From positions 1 through 8,905 of the forward strand of contig CAMFLG010000104.1 of assembly GCA_945957495.1 (NCBI GenBank): a stretch of 8,905 nt of DNA, read 5' to 3'. Under the pieces are notes generated by a model, which was not told the origin of the DNA, searched no databases, and saw only the letters and a list, made by a program, of their open reading frames with translations. Within the stretch, counting starts at the first letter, position 1; every line of letters begins with the position of its first letter. The position numbers were made by a program, and so were the translations under genes. The DNA comes from an uncultured Pseudorhodobacter sp. GTDB taxonomy: Bacteria; Pseudomonadota; Alphaproteobacteria; Rhodobacterales; Rhodobacteraceae. Positions 1 to 7,295 of the stretch are shown one piece after another.

Positions 1-57
1 CAAGCCGGGAGACCTGCCCGCGCAAAGACTGTTCCTGCGGACGGGGTGTTTTCCGCA
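1..57 (+). promoter_or_regulatory. Cobalamin riboswitch, 3' part (5' end outside window)
   Basis: Positions 2-18 read AAGCCGGGAGACCTGCC, an almost exact match to the conserved B12 box (AGYCAGGAGACCTGCC-like) that closes the aptamer core of cobalamin riboswitches. About 17 nt later, TGCGGA (36-41) pairs perfectly with TCCGCA (52-57) around the 10-nt loop CGGGGTGTTT. I infer this is the downstream stem whose loop makes the kissing contact with the aptamer core. The upstream paired regions and the promoter lie before the window. Known role: binding of the cobalamin end product represses the downstream genes. All + strand genes that follow make or load the corrin ring, which fits. No run of T follows the hairpin, so control at translation is more likely than at termination. 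The B12 box call is strong; the exact 3' boundary is approximate. Confidence 0.88.
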
Positions 58-132
58 AACCAGCTGCCGTTATGCCCGACGCGTCGGGCGGCGCGTCTGG
101 CCATTCCCCGTTGCGCCAACCGGGCCGAGGCG
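58..132 (+). promoter_or_regulatory. Structured leader between riboswitch and first gene
   Basis: This untranslated stretch holds two clear hairpins. The first is a perfect 16-nt palindrome at 74-89 (GCCCGACG/CGTCGGGC), which as RNA gives a 6-bp stem with a CGCG loop. The second is at 107-124 (CCCGTTG, loop CGC, CAAC-C-GGG with one bulged C) and ends just before the only Shine-Dalgarno-like sequence, GAGG at 127-130, two bases from the ATG at 133. Neither hairpin is followed by a T tract, so neither looks like an intrinsic terminator. They may be the expression platform of the riboswitch; that is inference. I see no small gene here. Confidence 0.5.
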
Positions 133-489
133 ATGAGTGTAACGCTGCATGTCTGTACCACCTGCAAGGCTGGCGCGCTGTTGGAAGACGGCTGCCCGGT
201 GATGGGCGCGCGGCTGTATGCGGCCCTGACGGCGGCAGGCGCCCCGGACGGTGTGCGCATCGTCGGGGTTGAATGCCTGTCCGCCTGCAATTCCGGCGCG
301 GCGGTGGCGCTGTCTGCGCCTGGTCGCTGGTCTTACGTCTATGGTCGCCTTTCAGAGGCCGACGCCCCCGAAATTCTGGCAGGTGCTGCGGCCTATGCGG
401 CCTCTGCCGATGGTATCGTGCCGTGGCGCAGTCGCCCGGTGATTTTCCGCAAGCAAAGCCTTGCGCGTATTCCCCCTTTGGAGAGATGA
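133..489 (+). CDS. DUF1636 family cysteine-rich protein (ferredoxin-like)
   Basis: A 118-residue protein resembling the DUF1636 family, small proteins often found beside cobW in alphaproteobacterial cobalamin clusters. No function is established for the family that I know of. Visible features are a Cys8-x2-Cys11 pair after a short N-terminal strand, Cys21 in GCPVMG, and a Cys48-x3-Cys52 pair in ECLSACNSG, followed by a conserved-looking SYVYGRL segment. Pairs of Cys spaced like this suggest a thioredoxin-like [2Fe-2S] ferredoxin or a metal-binding fold. There is no signal peptide or membrane segment, so it should be cytosolic. I chose the ATG at 133 because the upstream in-frame reading is low-quality, Arg/Pro-rich, and would begin inside the riboswitch hairpin. 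GAGG at 127-130 is a weak, close ribosome site. The gene ends one base before cobW. Being first behind the B12 riboswitch, it is probably involved in cobalt handling or in supplying electrons to a corrin enzyme (inference). Confidence 0.85.
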   Translation: MSVTLHVCTTCKAGALLEDGCPVMGARLYAALTAAGAPDGVRIVGVECLSACNSGAAVALSAPGRWSYVYGRLSEADAPEILAGAAAYAASADGIVPWRSRPVIFRKQSLARIPPLER

Positions 490-490
490 C

Positions 491-1525
491 ATGACCGATC
501 TGGCAAAAATCCCCGTCACTGTGATCACCGGCTTTCTGGGGTCGGGCAAGACCACGCTGATCCGGCATTTGATGGCCAATCCGCAGGGCAAGCGGTTGGC
601 AATCCTCGTGAACGAATTCGGCACGGTAGGGGTGGATGGCGACATTCTGAAATCCTGCGCCGATGCCAATTGCCCGGTGGAAAACATTGTCGAGCTCGCC
701 AATGGCTGCATCTGCTGCACGGTGGCGGATGATTTCATCCCGACGATCGAGGCGCTGATGGCGATGCCGGTGCGCCCCGATCACATCCTGATCGAAACCT
801 CTGGTCTTGCCTTGCCCAAGCCCTTGCTGAAGGCGTTTGACTGGCCCGCGATCCGTTCGAAAATCACCGTCGATGGCGTGATTGCCTTGGCGGATGCCGA
901 GGCGGTTGCGGCGGGGCGTTTTGCGCCCAATGTCGAGGCCGTGGATGCGCAACGCATGGCGGACCCCAGCCTTGACCATGAAACGCCGCTGTCCGAGGTG
1001 TTCGAGGATCAGATTTCTTGCGCAGATATCATCCTGATGTCGAAGGCCGATCTGGCGGGCGAGGCCGGTCTGGCGGCGGCGCGGGCGGTGATCGTGGCGG
1101 AAAGCCCGCGTCCGATTCCGATCCTGTCGATGAGCGAGGGCATCATTGATCCGGCGCTGATTCTGGGCCTGAATTCCAAGGCAGAGGATGATCTGGCGGC
1201 GCGCCCATCACACCATGACGGCGCCGATGACCATGAGCACGATGATTTCGACACGGTGGTGATTGATCTGCCTGAAATCAGCGATGTCGATGCGCTGGTC
1301 GCGGCGATCCAGCGTCTTGCGACCGAACAGCATGTGCTTCGCGTGAAGGGTTATGTCGCCGTCACTGGCAAGCCGATGCGGCTGCTGGTGCAGGCGGTGG
1401 GGACGCGGGTGCGGCATCAGTTTGACCGGCCCTGGGGCGCCAGCCCCCGCAAGGGGCAACTGGTGGTGATTGCCGAGCATCACGATATCGACCTTGCCGC
1501 CATCCGCGCGGTTCTGGGGGCCTGA
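491..1525 (+). CDS. cobW: Cobalamin biosynthesis GTPase CobW (cobalt chaperone)
   Basis: A 344-residue G3E-family P-loop GTPase, close to the roughly 350 residues of known CobW. The Walker A motif GFLGSGKT is at residues 14-21. VNEFG at 40-44 and the CobW-type metal motif C73-x-C-C76 (GCICC) follow. ILIETSGLALP is the Walker B/switch region, and SKAD at 184-187 takes the place of the NKxD guanine motif. A linker rich in His and Asp (H241, H242, H248, H250 and several D) precedes the C-terminal CobW_C domain. Known family role: GTP-dependent binding and delivery of metal, here Co(II), most likely to the CobNST cobaltochelatase whose large subunit is the next gene. The start at 491 is supported by GGAGAG at 480-485 with 5-nt spacing, and it lies one base after the previous stop. 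An in-frame ATG at 461 would extend the protein into the DUF1636 gene and ahead of that ribosome site. Confidence 0.96.
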   Translation: MTDLAKIPVTVITGFLGSGKTTLIRHLMANPQGKRLAILVNEFGTVGVDGDILKSCADANCPVENIVELANGCICCTVADDFIPTIEALMAMPVRPDHILIETSGLALPKPLLKAFDWPAIRSKITVDGVIALADAEAVAAGRFAPNVEAVDAQRMADPSLDHETPLSEVFEDQISCADIILMSKADLAGEAGLAAARAVIVAESPRPIPILSMSEGIIDPALILGLNSKAEDDLAARPSHHDGADDHEHDDFDTVVIDLPEISDVDALVAAIQRLATEQHVLRVKGYVAVTGKPMRLLVQAVGTRVRHQFDRPWGASPRKGQLVVIAEHHDIDLAAIRAVLGA

Positions 1526-1530
1526 CACCG

Positions 1531-4500
1531 ATGCATGTCGTCTTCCGCGAAAGCCATGGGCTGGAGGATACGGAAACCCCGTTCGATCTGGGGCAGACCC
1601 CGGCCGATCTGGTGGTGCTTTCGTTTTCCGACAGTGACCTTGGCGCCTTCGCGGCGGGATGGCACCGGTCCCGCAGGACGGGCAACACCGCCCATCCGAC
1701 GCTGCGGCTGGCCAATCTGGTGGCGCTGAAGCATCCGATGTCGGTTGATACCTATGTGCAGCAGACCTTGCCCGGGGTGAAAGGCATCCTGATCCGGCTG
1801 ATCGGCGGCGAGAATTACTGGTCTTACGGGCTGATGCAGGTGCAGGACTTTGCGCGGCGACAGGGCATTGCCTTGGCCGTGTTGCCTGCGGATGGCCGCG
1901 AGGATGCAGCACTCGACGCCTATTCCACGCTGCCGGTGTCCACCCTGCGGCGGCTTTCGGCGCTGTGCGATGCCGGGGGCGCGGTGGCCGCACAGGCGGC
2001 TTTGGCGCAACTGGCGCTGGCGGCGGGGTTATATGCCGGGCCGGTACTGGGCGACAAAACCGTGCCCGCCTGCGGCTGGTATGACCCCGATCAGGGGGTG
2101 ATCGCCGCGCCAGCGGCGAAGGGCGCCATCGCGGTTGTGTTCTATCGCAGTTACCTGACCGCCGCCGATACAGACCCAGTGGATGCGCTGATCCGGGCGT
2201 TCCGGGCGCGGGGCCACGCTGCCTATGGGCTGTTCGTGCCCTCGCTGAAGGCGCCGGAGGCTGCCGATTTCCTGCGCGGGGGGCTTGCCCGGCTGGACCC
2301 TGCCGCCATTCTGAACGCCACCGCGTTTTCGGCGCGCGGGGCGGATGGGGCCACGCCGCTGGATGCAACCGGTTGCCCGGTGTTTCAGGTGGCGCTGTCC
2401 ACCGCCCGCAGGCGGGATTGGGCGGCGTCTGAACGCGGGTTGTCGCCTGCCGATCTGGCGATGCATGTGGTGTTGCCAGAGGTGGATGGCCGCCTGTTTG
2501 CCGGGGTGGTCAGTTTCAAGTCGCCGGGGCGGCGCGACCCCGATCTGCAATTCTCGCGCTTTGCCCATCGCGCCGATCCCGCGCGGGTTGCGGCCGTGGT
2601 GGACCGTGTCTGCGGCTGGCTGCGGCTGGCGGCTGCGCCGGTGGCAGCGCGCAAGCTGGCGGTGGTCTTGTCCACCTATCCGGGCCGACCGGACCAGATC
2701 GCCCATGCGGTAGGGCTGGACGCGCTGGCCTCGACCGAAGCGATGCTGTCCACGCTGGCCGCTAATGGCTACACGACAACTTCGCATCCGGGCCTTGCGC
2801 AATCGCTGATGACCAAGGCGCTTACCTTCCCCTTGGCTGATTACCGGTCCGCCTTTGCCACCCTGCCAGAGCAGATACAGGCAGATGTGCTGGCCGCTTG
2901 GGGCGCGCCGGACTCTGATCCTGCGATGCAGGGTGGCGGATTCCGCTTTGCCGCCCTGCGCGCGGGCGATGCCATCGTCGCACTGCAACCCGAACGTGGC
3001 CATGTCGCGGCGCGCGAGGGGGATTACCACGACCTGTCGCGCATCCCGCGCCATGGCTATATCGCCTTTTACCTTTGGCTGCGGGCGCAGGGCCTGCACG
3101 CGCTGATCCACATCGGTGCGCATGGCACGCTGGAATGGCTGCCGGGCAAATCGGTGGCGCTGTCGGGCGATTGCTGGCCCGAAGTGCTGATCGGGGATTT
3201 GCCGGTGATCTATCCCTTCATCGTCAATGACCCGGGCGAGGCTGCGCAGGCCAAACGCCGGATCGGTGCGGTGACGCTGGGCCATCTGCCACCGCCCTTG
3301 GCGCAGTCATCGGTTCCCGAGGGCCTTTTGCGGCTGGAGCGGTTGTTGGATGAATATTCCACCGCCGATGGGTTGGACCCGTCGCGTCGCAGCCGCCTGA
3401 TCGCCACGATCCGGGACGAGGCGCAGGCCTCGGGGGTAGAGGCCGATCTGGGGCTGGACGCGCGCGCCAGTGCGGCAGAGGCGATTACCCGGATCGACCG
3501 CTTTGTCTGTGACATCAAGGAAAGCCAGTTCGGCGACGGGCTGCATGTCTATGGTCAGGCGGCAGGCGAGGCCGAAGGGCTGCTTGCGGCCTTGGCGGGC
3601 AAACGGGTCGCGGCAGGCCCGGCGGGCTCGCCCTGGCGGGGCAGGGCGGATGTGCTGCCAACCGGGCGCAACCTGTATTCGGTTGATCCGCGCGCGGTGC
3701 CGTCGCGCGCCGCCCATGCGCAGGGCGTGAAACTGGCCGAGGAACTGCTGCGCCGCCATCTGCAGGACAAGGGCGACTGGCCGCGCGGGCTGGTGATCGA
3801 CCTTTGGGGATCAGCCACGATGCGCACGGCGGGGGAAGAGCTGGCCATGGCCATGCATCTGGCCGGGTTGGCGCCGAAATGGGATGCAGGGTCAGACCGG
3901 GTCAGCGGCTTTGAAATCGTGCCGCTTGCCCTGCTGGACCGGCCAAGGATCGACGTGACGCTGCGCGTATCGGGCCTGTTCCGCGATGTGTTCGGCGGGC
4001 TGTCGCAACTTTTCGACGCTGGTGCTGCAGCACTTGCGCTGCGCGATGAGGCGGCGGACATGAACCCCTATCTGAGCGCGGGTCCGCGCGTGTTCGGCCC
4101 CAAGCCGGGGCTTTACGGCATGGGGATGGAACCCGCGCTGGAGGATTACTCACCCCAAGGCCGCGAAGCTGCGGGCGAGGCATGGCTATCCGGTTCGGAT
4201 TGGGCGTTTGACGCAAAGGGGCAGGCGCAGCAGAACCGCGCGGCGCTGGAGGCGCGGTTGCGCGGCGCCGATGGCTATGCCCATGTGCAGGATCTGGTGG
4301 AAACTGATATCCTTCTTGCCCCCGATTATGCCGCCCATGAGGGTGGGTTTGCAGCCGCCATGGCGGCGATTGGGGCGGCGGAACCTGCGCTTTATCACCT
4401 TGACGCCACCCGCCCGGATGCGCCCAAGGCGCGGCTGGTGACAGAGGAAGTCGCCCGCGTGGTGCGCGCCCGTGCGGCCAATCCCGATTGGGCCAGCGGC

Positions 4501-4773
4501 ATGATGCGCCACGGTTTTCGCGGCGCGGCAGAGGTGACTGCCACCCTGGACAACCTTGCGGCCTTCGCGCATCTGACCCGGGATGTGCCGGCGCATCTGT
4601 TCGACCTTTACCACGAGGCAACGCTGGGCCGCGCTGATCTGGTGGATTTCATGCAAGCCGAAAATCCTGCCGCCCTTGCCGCGCTGCGCGACCGTTTTGC
4701 CGCCCTTGCCGAGGCGGGGCTGTGGATTACCCGGCGCAATTCGATTGCGGCGATGATGGGGGCGCAGGAATGA
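1531..4773 (+). CDS. cobN: Cobaltochelatase large subunit CobN
   Basis: A 1080-residue protein of the CobN/magnesium-chelatase H family. It is the large, corrin-binding subunit that, with the CobS and CobT ATPase-type subunits (not in this window), inserts Co(II) into hydrogenobyrinic acid a,c-diamide at the cost of ATP. The N-terminus (MHVVFRESHG, then DLGQTPADLVVLSFSDSDLG) is typical of CobN and fixes the start at 1531, five bases after the cobW stop. The ribosome site is only a G-run at 1516-1520. The family hallmark IHIGAHGTLEWLPGK sits at residues 526-540, followed by GDLPVIYPFIVNDPGEAAQAKRR. The C-terminus (LYHEATLGRADLVDF) is also CobN-like. It is shorter than the roughly 1275-residue P. 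denitrificans protein, but the frame is unbroken and both ends look native. No transmembrane or signal sequence is apparent. The stop overlaps the cobG start as ATGA. Confidence 0.97.
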   Translation: MHVVFRESHGLEDTETPFDLGQTPADLVVLSFSDSDLGAFAAGWHRSRRTGNTAHPTLRLANLVALKHPMSVDTYVQQTLPGVKGILIRLIGGENYWSYGLMQVQDFARRQGIALAVLPADGREDAALDAYSTLPVSTLRRLSALCDAGGAVAAQAALAQLALAAGLYAGPVLGDKTVPACGWYDPDQGVIAAPAAKGAIAVVFYRSYLTAADTDPVDALIRAFRARGHAAYGLFVPSLKAPEAADFLRGGLARLDPAAILNATAFSARGADGATPLDATGCPVFQVALSTARRRDWAASERGLSPADLAMHVVLPEVDGRLFAGVVSFKSPGRRDPDLQFSRFAHRADPARVAAVVDRVCGWLRLAAAPVAARKLAVVLSTYPGRPDQIAHAVGLDALASTEAMLSTLAANGYTTTSHPGLAQSLMTKALTFPLADYRSAFATLPEQIQADVLAAWGAPDSDPAMQGGGFRFAALRAGDAIVALQPERGHVAAREGDYHDLSRIPRHGYIAFYLWLRAQGLHALIHIGAHGTLEWLPGKSVALSGDCWPEVLIGDLPVIYPFIVNDPGEAAQAKRRIGAVTLGHLPPPLAQSSVPEGLLRLERLLDEYSTADGLDPSRRSRLIATIRDEAQASGVEADLGLDARASAAEAITRIDRFVCDIKESQFGDGLHVYGQAAGEAEGLLAALAGKRVAAGPAGSPWRGRADVLPTGRNLYSVDPRAVPSRAAHAQGVKLAEELLRRHLQDKGDWPRGLVIDLWGSATMRTAGEELAMAMHLAGLAPKWDAGSDRVSGFEIVPLALLDRPRIDVTLRVSGLFRDVFGGLSQLFDAGAAALALRDEAADMNPYLSAGPRVFGPKPGLYGMGMEPALEDYSPQGREAAGEAWLSGSDWAFDAKGQAQQNRAALEARLRGADGYAHVQDLVETDILLAPDYAAHEGGFAAAMAAIGAAEPALYHLDATRPDAPKARLVTEEVARVVRARAANPDWASGMMRHGFRGAAEVTATLDNLAAFAHLTRDVPAHLFDLYHEATLGRADLVDFMQAENPAALAALRDRFAALAEAGLWITRRNSIAAMMGAQE

Positions 4774-5927
4774 GCGCGCCGATCATTCAGGGCCCGATCA
4801 TTCAAGGATGGTGCCCCGGGGCCTTGCGGCCGATGTTGTCGGGGGACGGCTATGTGGTGCGGGTGCGCCCCCGCGCGGGGCGGCTGACGCCCGAACAGGC
4901 CAAGGGCATCGCGGCCCTTGCACGGCTGCATGGCAATGGCTTGATCGACCTGTCGGCCCGCGCCAACGTGCAACTGCGCGGCGTGACCGAGGCCAGCCAT
5001 CCCGCGTTGATAGACGGTTTGCGCGCGCTGGGCCTGATCGACGCCAGCGCCGAGGCCGAGGCCCGCCGCAACATCGTCGTGGCCCCCTTCTGGACTGTGG
5101 CCGACCCGACGCAGGCGCTTGCCGCAGACCTGACCGAGGCGCTTGCAGCGGCGGATGCGCCGCAGCTTCCCGGCAAGTTCGGCTTTGTGTTGGACACTGC
5201 TGCAACGCCTTGCCTGCGCGATGTCTCGGCAGATATCTGGATCGAGACCGGCCCGGAGGGCTTGCTTTTGGCCACCCAAGCGCCGCGCGCCAAACCAGTG
5301 ACGGCAGGCAACGCGGTGGCCGAAGCGATGGCTTTGGCGCATTGGTTCATTGCCAAGGGCGGGGTGACGGGGGGGCGGGGCCGGATGGCCGCGCTGCTGC
5401 AACGCCACGACCTGCCGGCAGGGTTTACTGCTCATCGCCTTGCAGCGGCGGCCCCGGCGCATCCGGGCGCACATCCGGCGGGCCAGCTTGTGGGTTTTGC
5501 CTTTGGTCAGATGACCGCTGAAACGCTTGCCGCGCTGGCCGAACTTGGCCCTTTGCGGGTCACGCCCTGGCGGATGCTGCTGATTGAAGGTGCCAATGCA
5601 GCCCCGGATCTGCCCGACCTGATCACCCGCCCCGATGATCCGATGTTGCGCGTTCTGGCATGCACGGGCGCGCCGGGCTGTCTGCAGGCCCATGCCGCAA
5701 CGCGCGACCTTGCGCGCGCGCTGGCGCCGCATCTGACGCAAACCCTGCATGTCTCTGGCTGCGCCAAGGGCTGTGCGCATCCGGGTGCGGCCCCGCTGAC
5801 CCTGACTGCCACGCCCGACGGATTCAGCCTGATCCGCGACGGTTCAGCCTCTGGCGCTCCTGCGCGCGAGGGGGTATCCGCCAAGGCGCTGATCCAAAAC
5901 CCTGCCCTTTTGACCGAGTTTCCCTGA
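4770..5927 (+). CDS. cobG: Precorrin-3B synthase CobG
   Basis: A 385-residue member of the nitrite/sulfite reductase superfamily. CobG is the O2-using enzyme of the aerobic pathway: it hydroxylates precorrin-3A at C20 and forms the gamma-lactone of precorrin-3B, which prepares ring contraction. A ferredoxin-like half-domain near the N-terminus carries LSARANVQLRG (residues 61-71), the usual substrate-side motif of this superfamily. The C-terminal part has the cluster-ligating pattern C298-x5-C304 and C331-x3-C335 (ACTGAPGC, GCAKGC) for a [4Fe-4S] centre. It is shorter than the P. denitrificans protein (about 460 residues). The start at 4770 overlaps the cobN stop as ATGA, with GGGGG at 4758-4762 as a possible ribosome site; an in-frame ATG at 4722 lies inside cobN and is less likely. 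The N-terminus carries a duplicated PIIQG. A G-rich tract lies at 5357-5380. CobG rather than the alternative enzyme CobZ is used here. Confidence 0.94.
   Translation: MSAPIIQGPIIQGWCPGALRPMLSGDGYVVRVRPRAGRLTPEQAKGIAALARLHGNGLIDLSARANVQLRGVTEASHPALIDGLRALGLIDASAEAEARRNIVVAPFWTVADPTQALAADLTEALAAADAPQLPGKFGFVLDTAATPCLRDVSADIWIETGPEGLLLATQAPRAKPVTAGNAVAEAMALAHWFIAKGGVTGGRGRMAALLQRHDLPAGFTAHRLAAAAPAHPGAHPAGQLVGFAFGQMTAETLAALAELGPLRVTPWRMLLIEGANAAPDLPDLITRPDDPMLRVLACTGAPGCLQAHAATRDLARALAPHLTQTLHVSGCAKGCAHPGAAPLTLTATPDGFSLIRDGSASGAPAREGVSAKALIQNPALLTEFP
4779..4808 (+). repeat. 15-bp imperfect tandem duplication at 5' end of cobG
   Basis: Two adjacent 15-bp units, 4779-4793 (CCGATCATTCAGGGC) and 4794-4808 (CCGATCATTCAAGGA), match at 13 of 15 positions. 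They keep the reading frame and give the peptide PIIQG twice at residues 4-13 of CobG, just before the WCPGALRP segment. It looks like an in-frame slippage duplication in a tolerant N-terminal tail. Confidence 0.85.
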
Positions 5928-6556
5928 TGCCGCACAGCTATATCACCGACGGTGCCGAGATTTACCGCCAGTCCTTCGCGATGATCCGCGCCGAAGCCGA
6001 TCTGGCGCGGTTCACCCCGGAAGAAGAGATCGTCGCGGTGCGGATGATCCACGCCGCAGGTATGGTCGGGCTGGAGGCGCATATCCGCTTTTCCCCCGGC
6101 ATGGCGATTGCCGCCCGCGCGGCACTAGAGGCGGGGGCGCCGGTTCTGTGTGATGCGCGCATGGTGTCGGAAGGCATCACTCGCGGCCGCCTTCCGGCGG
6201 GCAACGCGGTGATCTGCACCTTGCATGATCCGGCAGTGCCCGAGATGGCAAAGGCGATGGGCAACACCCGCTCTGCCGCGGCACTGGAACTGTGGCGACC
6301 GCATCTGGCGGGGGCGGTGGTGGCAATCGGCAATGCGCCGACGGCGCTGTTTCATCTGTTGAACATGCTGGAAGACCCGGCTTGCCCACGCCCGGCGGCG
6401 ATCATCGGTTGCCCGGTGGGGTTTATCGGGGCGGCGGAATCCAAGGACGCGCTGATGGCCGATCTGCCGGTGCCCGCGCTGATCGTGGCGGGGCGTCTGG
6501 GGGGGTCGGCGATCACCGTGGCGGCGGTCAACGCCCTGGCAAGCCGGAAGGAATAG
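5927..6556 (+). CDS. cobH: Precorrin-8X methylmutase CobH
   Basis: A 209-residue protein, the expected length for CobH/CbiC (about 210). It moves the methyl group from C11 to C12 of precorrin-8X to give hydrogenobyrinic acid, without a cofactor. His42 in RMIHAAGM corresponds to the catalytic histidine known from P. denitrificans CobH (His43). Other family segments are IYRQSFAMIRAEAD at the N-terminus, VLCDARMVSEGI, GNAPTALFHLL and GCPVGFIGAAESK. The ATG at 5927 shares its A with the cobG stop (TGATG), so translation is probably coupled; I see no good Shine-Dalgarno sequence of its own. The reading frame stays open upstream inside cobG, but that extension is Arg/Cys-rich shadow sequence. A run of seven G at 6499-6505 lies within the gene and is compatible with the frame. 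Confidence 0.97.
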   Translation: MPHSYITDGAEIYRQSFAMIRAEADLARFTPEEEIVAVRMIHAAGMVGLEAHIRFSPGMAIAARAALEAGAPVLCDARMVSEGITRGRLPAGNAVICTLHDPAVPEMAKAMGNTRSAAALELWRPHLAGAVVAIGNAPTALFHLLNMLEDPACPRPAAIIGCPVGFIGAAESKDALMADLPVPALIVAGRLGGSAITVAAVNALASRKE

Positions 6557-6557
6557 C

Positions 6558-7295
6558 ATGGGCAAGATCATCTGCACCGGCCTTGGCCCCGGCGACCCTG
6601 ACCTGATTTCGGTGAAATCCGACCGGCTGATCCGGGCGGCGCGGCACGTCGCCTATTTCCGTAAGGCGGGCCGCGCGGGGCAGGCGCGGCGCATCGTGGA
6701 GGGCATGCTGGCCGCAGATGTCACCGAATACGCGATGGAATACCCGGTGACGACCGAACTTCCCTTCGACGGCCCAGAGTATAACGCGGCCCTTGCCGGG
6801 TTTTACGATGACTGGGCGGCGCGTCTGGCCGAGCTTGCGCATTCGCGCGATGTCGTCGTGCTGTGCGAGGGCGATCCGTTCTTCTACGGCTCTTTCATGC
6901 ACCTGCAAACCCGCCTGCAGGGCCGCGCAGAGGTAGAGGTGGTGCCCGGCATCACCGGCATGACCGGCTGTTGGAACGCGATTGGCCAGCCCTTCACCTG
7001 GGGCGATGATGTGCTGACGGTGCTGATGGCGACGCTGCCCGAGGCCGATCTTCTGGCCCATATGCAGCGGTCTGATGCGATGGTGGTGATGAAAACCGGG
7101 CGCAACCTGCCAAAGGTGCGCCGCGCGCTGGAACAGGCGGGGCGGCTGGGCGATGCCTGGCTGGTGGAACGCGGCACAATGCCCAATCAGCGGATTGCCC
7201 GGCTGGTGGATGTGGATGCCGCCGATTGCCCGTATTTCGCCATCGTGCTGGTGCATGGCCACGGGCGCCGTCCCGAACTGGGGGGCGAGGAATGA
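6558..7295 (+). CDS. cobI: Precorrin-2 C(20)-methyltransferase CobI
   Basis: A 245-residue SAM-dependent tetrapyrrole methylase, the same length as P. denitrificans CobI. It methylates precorrin-2 at C20, giving precorrin-3A, the first committed step toward corrin. Typical segments are the N-terminal TGLGPGDPDLIS (residues 7-18), the Tyr/Phe-containing EGDPFFYGS (104-112) that distinguishes the CobI/CbiL branch, and VPGITGMTG (129-137) in the SAM-binding region. The start at 6558 lies one base after the cobH stop and has the best ribosome site in the window, GGAAGGA at 6546-6552 with 5-nt spacing. The end overlaps cobJ as ATGA. The protein is soluble, with no signal peptide. Confidence 0.96.
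   Translation: MGKIICTGLGPGDPDLISVKSDRLIRAARHVAYFRKAGRAGQARRIVEGMLAADVTEYAMEYPVTTELPFDGPEYNAALAGFYDDWAARLAELAHSRDVVVLCEGDPFFYGSFMHLQTRLQGRAEVEVVPGITGMTGCWNAIGQPFTWGDDVLTVLMATLPEADLLAHMQRSDAMVVMKTGRNLPKVRRALEQAGRLGDAWLVERGTMPNQRIARLVDVDAADCPYFAIVLVHGHGRRPELGGEE

Noticed and set aside
46..132. In-frame GTG at 46 extending the DUF1636 protein by 29 residues
   Set aside because: It starts inside the riboswitch hairpin, has no suitable ribosome site, and its Arg/Pro-rich sequence does not look like the family N-terminus, which begins near the ATG at 133.
461..490. Upstream ATG at 461 for CobW
   Set aside because: It lies within the DUF1636 gene, and the well-spaced GGAGAG at 480-485 and the conserved protein start both favour 491.
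1208..2368. Long open frame on the - strand across cobW and cobN, and similar ones at 2029-3285, 4608-5780 and 6528-7502
   Set aside because: Their products are Arg/Pro/His/Gln-rich with no recognisable motif. They are the expected antisense shadows of GC-rich genes whose sense-strand products are clearly identified.
6499..6505. Run of seven G in cobH as a frameshift site or sequencing error
   Set aside because: The frame is intact on both sides and reads a normal CobH C-terminus (VAGRLGGSAITV).
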